Part shown: one piece after another, positions 10,876 to 20,771 of the stretch
How positions within the stretch are numbered: the first letter of the stretch is position 1
Layout of the letters: the number at the start of each line of letters is the position of its first letter
Assembly (NCBI RefSeq): GCF_000239855.1
Contig: NZ_BADT01000204.1
Coordinates: forward strand, 1 to 46,890
Direction of reading: 5' to 3'
DNA: 46,890 bases
Source: Pseudoalteromonas sp. BSi20652
GTDB taxonomy: Bacteria > Pseudomonadota > Gammaproteobacteria > Enterobacterales > Alteromonadaceae
Position numbers and translations under genes: made by a program
The notes under the pieces: model-generated
The model's database searches: none
What the model was told of the DNA's origin: nothing
Seen by the model: the letters and a program-made list of their open reading frames with translations, nothing else

Positions 10876-12912
10876 CTAATTTATCTTGCTGGCACTTCTT
10901 TCAAAGGTCAGATTAATGCGAATAAACATGCCTTTTATTGCTTCTAATTGATTTGAATCGCCAACCGTCTGAGCCAATTCCTCATAAAGATTATCTGACG
11001 CTTGCTTAAACTTATTATTAAACTTGCCCTTGGTTGCCAACATAAATGCATCGGCTAATGTACGCTGCCACCGATTTAAATACTTTAGCTTTGTATTACC
11101 AGCCAAATTTTCACAAATTGAGTTTAATCGCACAGACGCATGCCCTAAGTTTAGACCAGTTAATGCAAGGTCGGTTATAGCACGAGAGTGTGAACCCTGA
11201 TCGTAATTAGTTAAGCGCAGCAATCTATCTGCCATACGACGGTTGTACCAAATACTGGGCGTTTGATGAGTATTTATTTCGATTAAATCTTTATAAGTGG
11301 CTTTAAAAACACGATGAACAAGTAATTGAACACTGGGTCCTGTAAATAACTGAAAAATCCAAAATAAAATACTCACGCCAGCAAAAATAGCGATTGCAGA
11401 GCTCAGTGTGTAATCAATTGAAAACGCAAGGCTCATATCGGTACTAGGCCTTACCAAAATAGTGAATGGTATACAAAACCCTAAGCCGTATGGCAGCGTT
11501 TGTTGCTCAGCAAGTAACAGTAATCCCAGAAAGTAGGGACCGGCTAGTACAAGTAATAATATTTCTAATTGCCCACCGCTTTGTGATAATAAATTTAGCG
11601 CATAAAAAACAGTTACAAAACTGGCAACCACAACACCTACAAGCAGGCGCTTTATAACTCCCTGTAAAATAGCCAAGGGTATTCGCGCTAGCATTATCGA
11701 AAATATGACTGGCAAAATCATAATTAACAATGCTGCAGAAGAACCTGTATTAATCCAAATAAATGCGCCGATAGAAAACACCAAAGCAGTTCTAAATCCA
11801 ACTATAATGCCAGCTAATGGGTCACGATATGTAAGCATACTCGGTGCATTTAATAATGTTTTATCGCTTTGTTCTAAAGCCCTATATGCGCGCAGTAAAA
11901 TGGTTAAATCGTTAGCCACGTCTAAGCTCACATTAAGCATGTGGGATTCAAATGGTGAATCACACACCGTATTTGCTCTGTAGTCGGTTAGTTGTTTGCG
12001 CAGAGTTTTAACTTGCTCGGCGCAGTAATCAAAATCGTCAGATTCTTTAATTTGTGCAAATACGTGTTTAAGTTTACCTATTAATTTGTCTAATGTGTGA
12101 GTAATGAGGTCTTCGTGGTTTCGTTGCAAACGCCCAATTATTTGAATGAGAGCCAACAAAGAAAGTACTTTTTGCGACAATTGATTTGCAGCACGTGAGC
12201 GCCCAGGACCTTTTGGTCCTTCGTACCTCACTGCACTAGAGTCTTCATTTATAGACCCTAACGTTGCCATAATACCATCTATTTGTAGATGACGGTTTTC
12301 GTGCGAGTCTTTAGAATCAAGCTCGGTTACTAAATAATCTAACGTTTGGTTTATAACCGACCGCGCTTGTACTTGCAGTAAATGCTTAACTTTTACAGGC
12401 CAAAATAAATGGCTCACAAGCCCGGCACATATAGACCCTATAACTATTTCACTCACCCGCGTTTGTGCAATGTCGAATATACTCTGGCTACTCACCATAA
12501 CCGGATTGACCATAACTAAAAGCACAATAATAGCGGCGGTTACACCGGCCATAGCAAACGCATACACAAAGTTTGCTTGGCGTACCATTGCCGATAACGC
12601 AGAGTTTACCCCTAACCATAATGCAAGTGCACCGAGCGCTAAATAAGGGTAGAGAATTAGCTGAGTTAAAAGCAATATACCAAACAAACCACCTACTATG
12701 GTGCCTATAATCTGACAAATTGCTTTTTCAATAACGAGTCCACTTTGCGGGCGTAATTGCAAAAATATAGCTGATACTAGCGCCCAATAAGGTCTTTCAA
12801 GATTAAGCCACATAGCAATAGTAAGCGCCATTACCATGGCTATAACGCCCTTAATCGCAAAAATAATTGCCTGTTTTTTAGGAAAAAACAAATTTTGTAA
12901 TACAACGCCCAC
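10876..12912 (-). CDS. aaeB: FUSC-family efflux protein (AaeB-like)
   Basis: Inner-membrane component of an aromatic carboxylic acid efflux pump. The 678 residues show two hydrophobic blocks (about 15-180 and 365-510), each with several helices, separated by a soluble helical region and followed by a soluble C-terminal domain; this is the FUSC/AaeB arrangement. The motif YWALVSAIFLQLRPQSG near the first helices is typical. It lies 10 bases downstream of the HlyD-type aaeA, completing aaeX-aaeA-aaeB. Substrate assignment (p-hydroxybenzoate and similar) is by family only. Confidence 0.88.
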   Translation of the reverse strand: MGVVLQNLFFPKKQAIIFAIKGVIAMVMALTIAMWLNLERPYWALVSAIFLQLRPQSGLVIEKAICQIIGTIVGGLFGILLLTQLILYPYLALGALALWLGVNSALSAMVRQANFVYAFAMAGVTAAIIVLLVMVNPVMVSSQSIFDIAQTRVSEIVIGSICAGLVSHLFWPVKVKHLLQVQARSVINQTLDYLVTELDSKDSHENRHLQIDGIMATLGSINEDSSAVRYEGPKGPGRSRAANQLSQKVLSLLALIQIIGRLQRNHEDLITHTLDKLIGKLKHVFAQIKESDDFDYCAEQVKTLRKQLTDYRANTVCDSPFESHMLNVSLDVANDLTILLRAYRALEQSDKTLLNAPSMLTYRDPLAGIIVGFRTALVFSIGAFIWINTGSSAALLIMILPVIFSIMLARIPLAILQGVIKRLLVGVVVASFVTVFYALNLLSQSGGQLEILLLVLAGPYFLGLLLLAEQQTLPYGLGFCIPFTILVRPSTDMSLAFSIDYTLSSAIAIFAGVSILFWIFQLFTGPSVQLLVHRVFKATYKDLIEINTHQTPSIWYNRRMADRLLRLTNYDQGSHSRAITDLALTGLNLGHASVRLNSICENLAGNTKLKYLNRWQRTLADAFMLATKGKFNNKFKQASDNLYEELAQTVGDSNQLEAIKGMFIRINLTFERSASKIN

Positions 12913-12922
12913 TGTCTTCCCC

Positions 12923-13783
12923 TTAACGTGTAGCGAGATGTATTGTGGCGGTCATTCCTGCGCTTAACTGTGTATCTTCGGGCAATGAATCTAACTTAAT
13001 ATCAACAGGAATACGTTGCGATAAACGTACCCAATTAAATGTTTGTTGTACTTGTGGTAAAAGCTGCCCGTTACTTTGTGTATTCGTATTTGCAATTGCT
13101 TTACCTACACTCACTACATGCCCCGTTAATTGCTTACCACCACTTAAAAGCGCTATTTTAGCTTTTTGATCAGGATAAATAAGCGGTATTTTACTCTCTT
13201 CAAAGTAACCCGTTACGTAAAATGAATCTGACTGCACGATAGCAAACACAGGAGTGCCTTGGGCTACATAGTTACCTTGGCGTAAATTCAGATTAATTAT
13301 TTGCCCCGATGTAGGTGCGACTATTTGCGTTCTATCAACATTTAATTGCGCAATTGTTTGCTCTATTTTAGCTAAGTTATAATTTGCTTCAGCAATTTTG
13401 GTATTGATACGTGTTGATTCAAGCGTTTCTTCACTTATCGCCTGCTGAGTGCTTAGCTCAACACGCCTCTGGTATTTATGTTTAGCAAGCTCCCATGTAT
13501 ATAGCGTATTTTCTGTGTTGGCTTTACTTTTATCGAGCGCTGCTTGATAGCGCTTTTGATCAACATTAAAAAGCACTTCGCCTTTTTGTACGTTTTGACC
13601 ATCTTTAATATTTAAAGTGGTAACCCAGCCCGATACGTCTGGTGCAACTGTAACTATATCTGCTCGAATGCGACCGTCGCGCGTCCAAGGAGTATGCATG
13701 TAGTCAGTCCATACCCAACGCCCAGCAAAAACCGCAGCTATAACAACCAAGATAGTAAAAGTAATACGCAGATATTTAATCAT
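12923..13783 (-). CDS. aaeA: HlyD-family membrane fusion protein (AaeA-like)
   Basis: Periplasmic adaptor of the AaeAB pump. The 286 residues have one N-terminal membrane helix (about 5-25), then split biotinyl-lipoyl halves (VAPDVSGWVTTLNIKDGQNVQ and VAPTSGQIINLNLRQGN) separated by a short coiled-coil hairpin, and a beta-barrel region (PVFAIVQSDSFYVTGYFEE). No lipobox, so it is anchored by the helix. It lies 5 bases downstream of aaeX and 10 bases upstream of aaeB. Confidence 0.9.
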   Translation of the reverse strand: MIKYLRITFTILVVIAAVFAGRWVWTDYMHTPWTRDGRIRADIVTVAPDVSGWVTTLNIKDGQNVQKGEVLFNVDQKRYQAALDKSKANTENTLYTWELAKHKYQRRVELSTQQAISEETLESTRINTKIAEANYNLAKIEQTIAQLNVDRTQIVAPTSGQIINLNLRQGNYVAQGTPVFAIVQSDSFYVTGYFEESKIPLIYPDQKAKIALLSGGKQLTGHVVSVGKAIANTNTQSNGQLLPQVQQTFNWVRLSQRIPVDIKLDSLPEDTQLSAGMTATIHLATR

Positions 13784-13788
13784 TCAAT

Positions 13789-13992
13789 TTATCTTCCACT
13801 TAGTAAATAGACGGCCAGTGCCAAGTAACAAACAAATAGTGACACTTCAAACCAAGCCACTTTCCAAATACGGTCATGCCAATCTAATCGATGCAAAGCA
13901 AAACGAGTCAGCGCTGTTAAAATAAACGCAATTGGGAAGTAAACAATCAGCGGGCTAAATTCTAATCCCCCTAACACGACTGCTTGAAACAT
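13789..13992 (-). CDS. aaeX: DUF1656 small membrane protein (AaeX-like)
   Basis: The 67 residues hold two membrane helices (LIVYFPIAFILTALTRFAL and VSLFVCYLALAVYLL) joined by HRLDWHDRIWKVAWFE, the DUF1656 pattern seen in AaeX. It is the first gene of the aaeXAB operon. In E. coli a LysR regulator, aaeR, is divergent from aaeX; no such gene is present here, so control must come from elsewhere. Confidence 0.88.
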   Translation of the reverse strand: MFQAVVLGGLEFSPLIVYFPIAFILTALTRFALHRLDWHDRIWKVAWFEVSLFVCYLALAVYLLSGR

Positions 13993-14368
13993 AATAAATA
14001 TCCTAATGTTGTTTAAAGCGCTGATAAAAGCTGTAAAACCTAAATAAATTTACATCGCCACTACTCTTACAATCTATTATTTTGGCATATAAATCAATTA
14101 GCTTAATTGTACGTAGGTGTGCTTAATACATAATTAATGCCATTACATTTAAGCAGCATTAACTATACATAGTAGCTAAATCGCATATTAAAAAGCTAAA
14201 AATCCCAGTTACCAGCCAAATAAATAAAACCAGCGAGGTTTATTTATAAAAAAGTATTAGGGTATTTAACTCAACACTTAAAACGCCTATTTATAGCTGT
14301 TTACAGAAGGGTTGGATAATTATAAACATTGAATTTTGCACTAAAAATGGGTAAATTAACAAAAAAAC
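13993..14368. other. non-coding gap between aaeX and the DUF898 gene
   Basis: About 375 AT-rich bases between two divergent transcription units. It must hold the promoters of aaeXAB and of the DUF898-M48-DoxX unit. I see no convincing operator, RNA gene or ORF in it. Confidence 0.5.
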
Positions 14369-14383
14369 ATGGATATAATTTTA

Positions 14384-15492
14384 ATGGAATCAATACACCC
14401 TACCCCCTCTGAAACAACCCCACCAATAAATGAGCCTGCTGAGCCAATTTTTAGCGCAAAAGTGCAGTTTAGTGGTAAAGGCGGTGAGTTTTTGGAATCT
14501 GGATTGTAAATATATTACTTAGCGTTATTACGCTTGGCATATACTCGGCGTGGGCTAAAGTACGTACGCATCGCTATTTTTACGGCCACACTCGTATAGA
14601 CGGTCATAGCTTTGACTACCTAGCAACACCAATACAGATTTTAAAAGGCCGGATTTTAGCGGTTATTGTGTTTTTTATTTACACATTTTCTATTAGCTTT
14701 ATGCCTATATTAGGTCTGTTTATTGCTATTGGTTTTATCTTTTTAATGCCATGGATTATTAACCAAGGTTTACGTTTTAACCTGCGTATGACACGCCATC
14801 GTAACGTCCGTTTTGCTTTTAAAGGCGATTACGGCGAGGCGTTTGTTAACTTTATACTTTTACCTATCGCCAGCATATTTACGCTTTATTTATTAATGCC
14901 TTACGTTATAAAACGTATTGATAGCTATATCCATAGCAATATTAGTTATGGCGATAAACCACTTACTGTAAATCTTAAAGGCGAAACCTATTACCTAACA
15001 GCGCTTATTTGCTTTGTAGTGAGCTCTATCACCATGGTGGTATTAATGGGGATTTTAGGGTTATTTGGCCTCAATTTATTAGATGTTGAAAATCAACAAA
15101 ATTTAGAAAACTCCCCTGCAATGGTTATGTTACCTATACTTATGATGATTGCCTATGTACTAATGATTGCCATTGTTACTGCTGTATGGCACGCCGCGAT
15201 TAGAAATCATATTTTTGATAACAGCCATTTTGAAGGCGTTGCTACATTTAAATCAGAGCTAAAACCAATTCCTTTCGCTATTTTACTACTCACTAATATG
15301 TTGGCTATTGTATTTTCTTTAGGGCTTGCATACCCATGGACAAAAGTACGTACATCAAAAATGCTCGCTGATGTAACTAACGTCACTATTTATCCTGGTG
15401 CATTGAATCTGATTGATACCGAGCAGGATCAGCAATCATCGTTTGCTGAAGAAGCTGCAAACGTATTTGATATTGACCTTTCTCTAACTTAA
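14384..15492 (+). CDS. DUF898 (YjgN-like) membrane protein, reading frame interrupted
   Basis: Polytopic inner-membrane protein of unknown function. The frame from ATG 14384 (an in-frame ATG 14369 also exists) gives the typical DUF898 opening ending in FSGKGGEF and then stops at 14509. One base later in register the family sequence continues (GIWIVNILLSVITLGIYSAWAKVRTHRYFYGHTR in short pieces: SVITLGIYSAWAKV, RYFYGHT) to 15492. Adding one T to the T5 run at 14489-14493 joins the halves into about 369 residues, close to E. coli YjgN (398). About six helices are visible. An M48 peptidase follows 9 bases downstream, a pairing also common elsewhere. Confidence 0.82.
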
Positions 15493-15501
15493 GAGCTCAC
15501 C

Positions 15502-16524
15502 ATGCATGTAAAGGGACATTTTTTCCCCATCGCATCGAGTAACTATCAAGTGTGTGTTGCCAGTATTAGCGACACACACATTGAGGTTATCAACGATGAA
15601 CACGTTATCTCTCGCCACGTAATCTCAAGTCTAACATTAAGTTCAGGGATGGCAGGACTTGCCGACGAACTAAACTTTGAAGATGGCAGTCGTTTTATCC
15701 CTCTTGATGTAAGTTACAGATGGCCATTTAAAGAAAATAACTATCACATAATGGAGCGCCTTGAAAAAAGTAAATGGGCAATTTTAGCCGCAGTCATATT
15801 TACACCACTTTTTATGTGGTTAGTACTTTATAAAGCGGTACCGGCCATTGCTGTTTATAGTGTTGATACCCTGCCACGTAATGTTGTGGAACAGATGGGG
15901 GAGCAAAGTTTTACACTAATTAAAAAGATTGCGCTTGACCCAAGTGAGCTGCCCGCAGAGCAGCAAACTAAAGTACAAGCACATTTTACAAGTATGCTTA
16001 ATGCGTTATCGCTTGATCAATCGGTTTATAGATTATCGTTTTATAAATCAGACAGCTTTGGTGCTAACGCGTTTGCACTACCGCATGGTCGTATCGTGGT
16101 AACCGATGATTTAGCAAATTTACTTGCCGATAAACCCAATGCACTAAAAGCGGTATTGCTACACGAAATGGGCCATGTAGTTCACCAGCATAGCGTACGT
16201 ATTACAGCACAATCTGCCGCAAGTACGATTGTGCTAGCGGTTGTATTTGGTGATTTAGAGGGGGTTGCAGAGGTTGCATTAGGTACAGGTGCATCATTTG
16301 CTCAGCAAGGGTTTTCACGAGATATGGAACGCGAGGCCGATAGCTTTGCACTCACTCAATTAGAGTCGCTTGGGTATTCGAGTAATGACTTTGCTGATGC
16401 AATAGAAGCCCTACAAGAAAGCCATACCAGCGAAAACGAGCACCTCGAAAAAGTAAATGACTTTTTAGAGTACTTATCTAGCCACCCAAGTGCACAAGAG
16501 CGTATTGATAATGCTAGGAAATAA
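15502..16524 (+). CDS. M48-family membrane metallopeptidase
   Basis: The 340 residues begin with a ~90-residue cytoplasmic domain (a beta-rich segment ending MERLEKSKW), one membrane helix (about 91-115), and an M48 zinc peptidase domain: FGANAFALPHGRIVVTDDL, the HEMGH zinc motif (H221, E222, H225) in HEMGHVVHQH, and the third ligand in MEREADSFAL. The end SSHPSAQERIDNAR matches HtpX/YggG-type peptidases. A GAG-type Shine-Dalgarno precedes the ATG. The substrate is unknown; translational coupling to the DUF898 gene upstream suggests a shared envelope function. Confidence 0.92.
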   Translation: MHVKGHFFPIASSNYQVCVASISDTHIEVINDEHVISRHVISSLTLSSGMAGLADELNFEDGSRFIPLDVSYRWPFKENNYHIMERLEKSKWAILAAVIFTPLFMWLVLYKAVPAIAVYSVDTLPRNVVEQMGEQSFTLIKKIALDPSELPAEQQTKVQAHFTSMLNALSLDQSVYRLSFYKSDSFGANAFALPHGRIVVTDDLANLLADKPNALKAVLLHEMGHVVHQHSVRITAQSAASTIVLAVVFGDLEGVAEVALGTGASFAQQGFSRDMEREADSFALTQLESLGYSSNDFADAIEALQESHTSENEHLEKVNDFLEYLSSHPSAQERIDNARK

Positions 16525-16909
16525 TCGCGGTTATATTCAACTTGCTCGCTACATAGTAAGTTTAAGTTGGATATACCACGGCTTTTTTCCAAAGCTTTAT
16601 CATATTGCACCGCTTGAAAAATTGATGACTGGCAGTGCTGGTTTTTCAGCCGAAGTGTCTGACTTAATTACACGTTCAGCGGGTGTTGGCGAAATTATAT
16701 TTGGATTGTGTTTATTTGTGTTTTATAAAAATAAACACCTAATAATGTTAAATGTTCTAGCGTTGATTGGCCTTTTACTCGCTGTAGTTGTAATGCAGCC
16801 ACAATTACTTATTGAAGCATTTAACCCTGTTACTACTAACCTTCCTCTTATTGGGCTAAGCGTTATTTGGTTAAAAGAAATTAAGCTGCTAAATAATCGA
16901 TACCTATAA
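16511..16909 (+). CDS. DoxX-like membrane protein
   Basis: The 132-residue product from ATG 16511 has four hydrophobic helices and the features of the DoxX-like family (an ARYIVSLSWIYHGFFPKL opening, SAGVGEIIFGLCLFV). ATG 16511 overlaps the end of the M48 gene by 14 bases, which favours it over the longer start at 16490 and implies coupled translation. Its function is not known. Confidence 0.75.
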   Translation: MLGNNRGYIQLARYIVSLSWIYHGFFPKLYHIAPLEKLMTGSAGFSAEVSDLITRSAGVGEIIFGLCLFVFYKNKHLIMLNVLALIGLLLAVVVMQPQLLIEAFNPVTTNLPLIGLSVIWLKEIKLLNNRYL

Positions 16910-16911
16910 CT

Positions 16912-16937
16912 AAAAAAGGGTATGCCAGCGCATACCC
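16912..16937 (-). terminator. terminator of the speA-speB operon
   Basis: GGGTATGC-CAGC-GCATACCC forms a perfect 8-bp stem. On the minus strand it is followed by six T, the form of an intrinsic terminator downstream of speB. It may also stop plus-strand transcription from the DoxX-like gene, but the T-tract on that side is poor. Confidence 0.85.
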
Positions 16938-16968
16938 TATTTAGCTTTAAACTCTATTTTAAAATAAA

Positions 16969-17892
16969 TTAGTACTTATTTTTATGTGTCCACACATGTA
17001 ATAATTCGCTCGCAATGGTTGCTGCGGCAATAGCGGTAAGCTCGCTTTGGTCATACGAAGGTGATACTTCTACCACATCCATACCTACCATGTTTATGCC
17101 TTTTAGCGCACGCAGTACTTTAAGTACTTTATCTGACGTTAAACCACCGCACACAGGAGTGCCTGTACCAGGCGCAAACGCAGGGTCTAAACAATCTATA
17201 TCAAATGTTAAGTAAACAGGTAGGTCACCTACTCGTTCAAGTATTTGCGCTGCAATATCATTTGCATGTAAATCGTTAGCTTGCATTGCATCAATCACAG
17301 CAAACTCATGTTTGCTTTGATCAAAGTCGGTACGAATACCTATTTGTATACTGTGATCAACATCAATCAGCCCTTCCATTGGTGCATGATAAAACATAGT
17401 GCCGTGATCAAATCGCGAGCCATTGCTATAGGTATCGGTGTGCGCATCAAAATGTACCAGTGCCATTTTGCCATGTATTTTTGCATGAGCACGTAATAGC
17501 GGAAGCGTTACAAAGTGATCGCCCCCTAAACCTAATAGCGTTTTACCTTGACGAAGTATTTGCTCAGCAGCCATTTCTAGTTGCGCAGTAAAATACTCAG
17601 GGTCGCCAACAGGGTAAGTAAAGTCTCCTGCGTCTGCCACTTTTAAGCGTTCAAACAACGGGAACGTCCACGGGTATTTAGTGTCTTCCCACGCTAAATG
17701 AACTGATGCACGACGAATTGCATCAGGGCCTAAACGCGCACCAGGGCGACCCGATGTCGCTAAGTCAAACGGTAAGCCTAAAACCACTACGTCTGCATCA
17801 ATTGCATTAATGTTTTGCACCATAGGACGACGTAAAAACGTCATCCCATTTGAGTACAATGAGTGATCTGCGTGACCAAACAAAGTCGACAT
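16969..17892 (-). CDS. speB: agmatinase SpeB
   Basis: Hydrolyses agmatine to putrescine and urea. The 307 residues contain the manganese-binding motifs of the ureohydrolase family: [19 protein letters not shown] and [18 protein letters not shown], and the [15 protein letters not shown] and [12 protein letters not shown] signatures. It starts 3 bases after speA ends, so arginine is converted to putrescine by one operon. A strong intrinsic terminator follows. Confidence 0.97.
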   Translation of the reverse strand: MSTLFGHADHSLYSNGMTFLRRPMVQNINAIDADVVVLGLPFDLATSGRPGARLGPDAIRRASVHLAWEDTKYPWTFPLFERLKVADAGDFTYPVGDPEYFTAQLEMAAEQILRQGKTLLGLGGDHFVTLPLLRAHAKIHGKMALVHFDAHTDTYSNGSRFDHGTMFYHAPMEGLIDVDHSIQIGIRTDFDQSKHEFAVIDAMQANDLHANDIAAQILERVGDLPVYLTFDIDCLDPAFAPGTGTPVCGGLTSDKVLKVLRALKGINMVGMDVVEVSPSYDQSELTAIAAATIASELLHVWTHKNKY

Positions 17893-17895
17893 TGC

Positions 17896-19809
17896 TTATA
17901 ACTCTTCTAAATAAGTGTAGCCATCAAGGCCGCTTTGCAACTCGTCTAAAACGCTTTGCTGTTCGTGTTTTTCAATTTTAGTGCTTACTAACTGCTCATA
18001 TGATTGCTGAAAACTTTCAACATCTAAATGTACATAGCGCATCATATCGGCAACAGTGTCACCTTGGTTTATCTCGGTAATACTTGCAACGCCTTGCTCA
18101 TCCATATTAACAATTGCGCTGTGCGTATCGCCAAACAAGTTATGCATGTCACCTAAAATTTCTTGATAAGCACCCACCAAGAAAAAGCCCATTAAATAAG
18201 GTTTATCAGCGCTAAACTCTGGCACTGGTAATGTGCTTTCAATACCTTGACCATCAACGTAATGCTCAAGTGCACCGTCTGAGTCGCAGGTTATATCAAG
18301 TAATACGGCACGTTTTTTTGGTGCTTCAGTTAGCCCACTTAATGGCAATACCGGAAACACCTGATCAATGCCCCATGCGTCTGGAAGCGATTGAAATAAC
18401 GAGAAGTTTACAAAAAACTTATCGGCTAAACGTACGTTTAATTCATCAATAATAGGACGATGAAAACGGTTTTTATTATCCATATGCTTGTTAAGTTCAT
18501 AACAAATACGGATGTTAATTTGCTCAGCCCATGCACGTTGCGATAAGTCTAATAAACCTAAAGCAAACTGGCTATGCGCTTCAGCTAAATCACCTTGGCT
18601 GTCGTGATAGATTTCAATTAATGCACGGTCATCCGTTGAATCAGTTAACTGTACAAACGATGCCCACATGTTTTTTAATAACAGAGGTGCATCTGCCGCT
18701 GGCGCTACTAACTCTTCTGGCGTGTAACTTTCAGTACCAATAACATTAGAAATAAGCACAGCATGATGCGCCGTAAGCGCACGACCCGACTCAGAAATAA
18801 TAGTCGGCATTGGTTGCTCATATTGCTTACATGTATCACCAATGGTGTACACAATGTTATTTGCATATTCGGCTAAGCTGTAATTCATAGAGTTATGCGA
18901 CTGGCTACGTGTGCCGTCGTAATCAACAGCCAAACCGCCACCTACATCAAGGCAATCAATTTCTGCGCCTAATTTACGTAGCTCACAGTAAAAACGCGCT
19001 GCTTCGCTTACACCTAAACGTACGTCACGAATGTTCGCCATTTGTGACCCTAAGTGAAAATGTACTAGCTGAAGTAAGTCAAGCTGGTTTGCGTCTTTTA
19101 AACGATTAACTACGTGTAAAACTTGCGATGCAGATAAACCAAATTTTGATTTTTCGCCGCCACTCGCCTGCCATTTACCTTTACCTTGCGATGCTAAACG
19201 TACGCGAATACCAATGCGTGGTTTTACGTTAAGCTCTTTTGCTTGGCTAAGTACCATGTCTAGCTCAGAAAGCTTTTCGAGTACGATATACACTTTATGA
19301 CCTAGTTTTTCGCCAATAAGTGCTAAACGTACGTACTCTTTGTCTTTGTAGCCGTTACATACAATAACGGCGCTGGTTTTTTCAGCCAGTGCTAGTACCG
19401 TTAGTAATTCAGGCTTGCTGCCGGCTTCTAAACCAAGTTGCTTTTTTTCTACTTGTGCTTGGCTTGCTACTATTTCTTCAACCACTTCACGTTGTTGGTT
19501 TACTTTTATTGGGTAAACTAATAGGTAGTCTTTAGGGTAACCATAGTTTTCAATCGCAGTATTAAATGCGCCGCATAAGCTGTGTACACGATGGTGTAAA
19601 ATTTGCGGAAAACGAACTAAAGCAGGTAAGCTTAAACCTTTATCTTGAAGCTGCTTTGCGATATCTGTTAATGCAATGGTTTGCTCTGGGGCATGAGCCT
19701 TGGGCGCAACATACACATCACCTTGATCATTAATACCAAAAAAACCTTGGCTCCAATGACGAACATTGTAGCTCGTACGAGCTTGTTCTAGTGATGTTGT
19801 TTCTTTCAT
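17896..19809 (-). CDS. speA: biosynthetic arginine decarboxylase SpeA
   Basis: Decarboxylates arginine to agmatine with pyridoxal phosphate. The 637 residues compare with 658 in E. coli. The PLP lysine is Lys102 in [13 protein letters not shown]. Other fold-III decarboxylase motifs are [48 protein letters not shown] and [17 protein letters not shown]. The gene heads the speA-speB operon. The upstream 550 bases are non-coding and should contain the promoter. Confidence 0.97.
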   Translation of the reverse strand: MKETTSLEQARTSYNVRHWSQGFFGINDQGDVYVAPKAHAPEQTIALTDIAKQLQDKGLSLPALVRFPQILHHRVHSLCGAFNTAIENYGYPKDYLLVYPIKVNQQREVVEEIVASQAQVEKKQLGLEAGSKPELLTVLALAEKTSAVIVCNGYKDKEYVRLALIGEKLGHKVYIVLEKLSELDMVLSQAKELNVKPRIGIRVRLASQGKGKWQASGGEKSKFGLSASQVLHVVNRLKDANQLDLLQLVHFHLGSQMANIRDVRLGVSEAARFYCELRKLGAEIDCLDVGGGLAVDYDGTRSQSHNSMNYSLAEYANNIVYTIGDTCKQYEQPMPTIISESGRALTAHHAVLISNVIGTESYTPEELVAPAADAPLLLKNMWASFVQLTDSTDDRALIEIYHDSQGDLAEAHSQFALGLLDLSQRAWAEQINIRICYELNKHMDNKNRFHRPIIDELNVRLADKFFVNFSLFQSLPDAWGIDQVFPVLPLSGLTEAPKKRAVLLDITCDSDGALEHYVDGQGIESTLPVPEFSADKPYLMGFFLVGAYQEILGDMHNLFGDTHSAIVNMDEQGVASITEINQGDTVADMMRYVHLDVESFQQSYEQLVSTKIEKHEQQSVLDELQSGLDGYTYLEEL

Positions 19810-20361
19810 TTATCTTTCTCTTTTATTTAATTAATTAGTGCCAACTCGGCTAGTGCCGCGCATTAAAAGAAAAATAGAGATCTAAGTCCAACAAGTATTT
19901 TTGCTCGTAACGAGTGATTTTTAATGTTAAAAAAACAACCAATCACGCATTGCCCCCCAGCGTATATAAAACAGGACTTTGATGATTGTTAAAGATAAGA
20001 AAAGTTGTAAAAAATGGCTGTTTTTAAATGACTCATTATAAATTTTATTAGTAAAAATGAGTTAGCTCATTCAATAAAATTCATCTTGAGTTACTGTGTT
20101 TATAAAATTTACTTTTGAAGGATTAGAGCAAGGTGTTCTCAACGCCTCAAATTACTGCTATTTAGCCAACGTGTTGTGACCAAGTAATACCTATGTATTC
20201 TGCAAAGTGAATAAAAACTGCACGTCTAAAACGCGCAGCATAACATCCACCAGCTTCAGTAGTTGCTTAACACATATGTAGCGTTAAATATTGCCTGTGG
20301 TATTGAAAGTGGGAAATTGCAGTAGTGTATAGGCGAATTCGATTAATTAAGTATAAGCTAG
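19810..20361. other. 552-base non-coding region upstream of speA
   Basis: No gene is convincing. The part next to speA is AT-rich and presumably holds its promoter. The distal half (about 20150-20290) is less AT-rich and has a 34-codon stop-to-stop stretch on the minus strand without a start codon, which may be a gene remnant; I could not identify it. Confidence 0.4.
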
Positions 20362-20694
20362 CTATGCACTTTTTGGGGCGAACATAATTATAGCCATACC
20401 TAGCAGTGCTACTAAACCACCAATAATATCCCACATAGTAAGCTTTACGCCATCAACAACCCATAACCATAATAGCGCAACGCAAATATATACGCCTCCA
20501 TAAGCTGCATACACGCGCCCTGCTGCAGTAGGATGTAAAGAGAGCAACCATGCAAATAGTCCCAAACTTAAAGCCGCAGGAATTAAAAGTAAAATGCTTT
20601 TATCTTGCTTAAGCCAAAGGTAGGGCAAATAGCAACCCACTATTTCTGCTAAGGCTGTAATAGTAAAAAGTGCGATTGTTTTTAGTTCAAACAT
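20362..20694 (-). CDS. YnfA family small membrane protein
   Basis: From the ATG at 20694 ([10 protein letters not shown]), preceded by a GGAG motif, the protein has 110 residues and four membrane helices with the YnfA/UPF0060 signatures: [33 protein letters not shown] and [18 protein letters not shown] longer start at 20721 adds nine residues and is less likely. It is related to small multidrug resistance-type proteins, but a transport role is only inferred. MYG1 lies upstream on the same strand, 77 bases away. Confidence 0.92.
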   Translation of the reverse strand: MFELKTIALFTITALAEIVGCYLPYLWLKQDKSILLLIPAALSLGLFAWLLSLHPTAAGRVYAAYGGVYICVALLWLWVVDGVKLTMWDIIGGLVALLGMAIIMFAPKSA

Positions 20695-20771
20695 AATGCT
20701 CCGCGCTAAGGTAACAAGCATAACAATCTATATAAATTGTTATGCTTAGTATTCGTTATGAATCTGCGTTG

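Noticed and set aside
20154-20258. 34-codon stop-to-stop stretch on the minus strand with protein-like composition
   Set aside because: No start codon, very short and not recognisable; at most a fragment of a lost gene.
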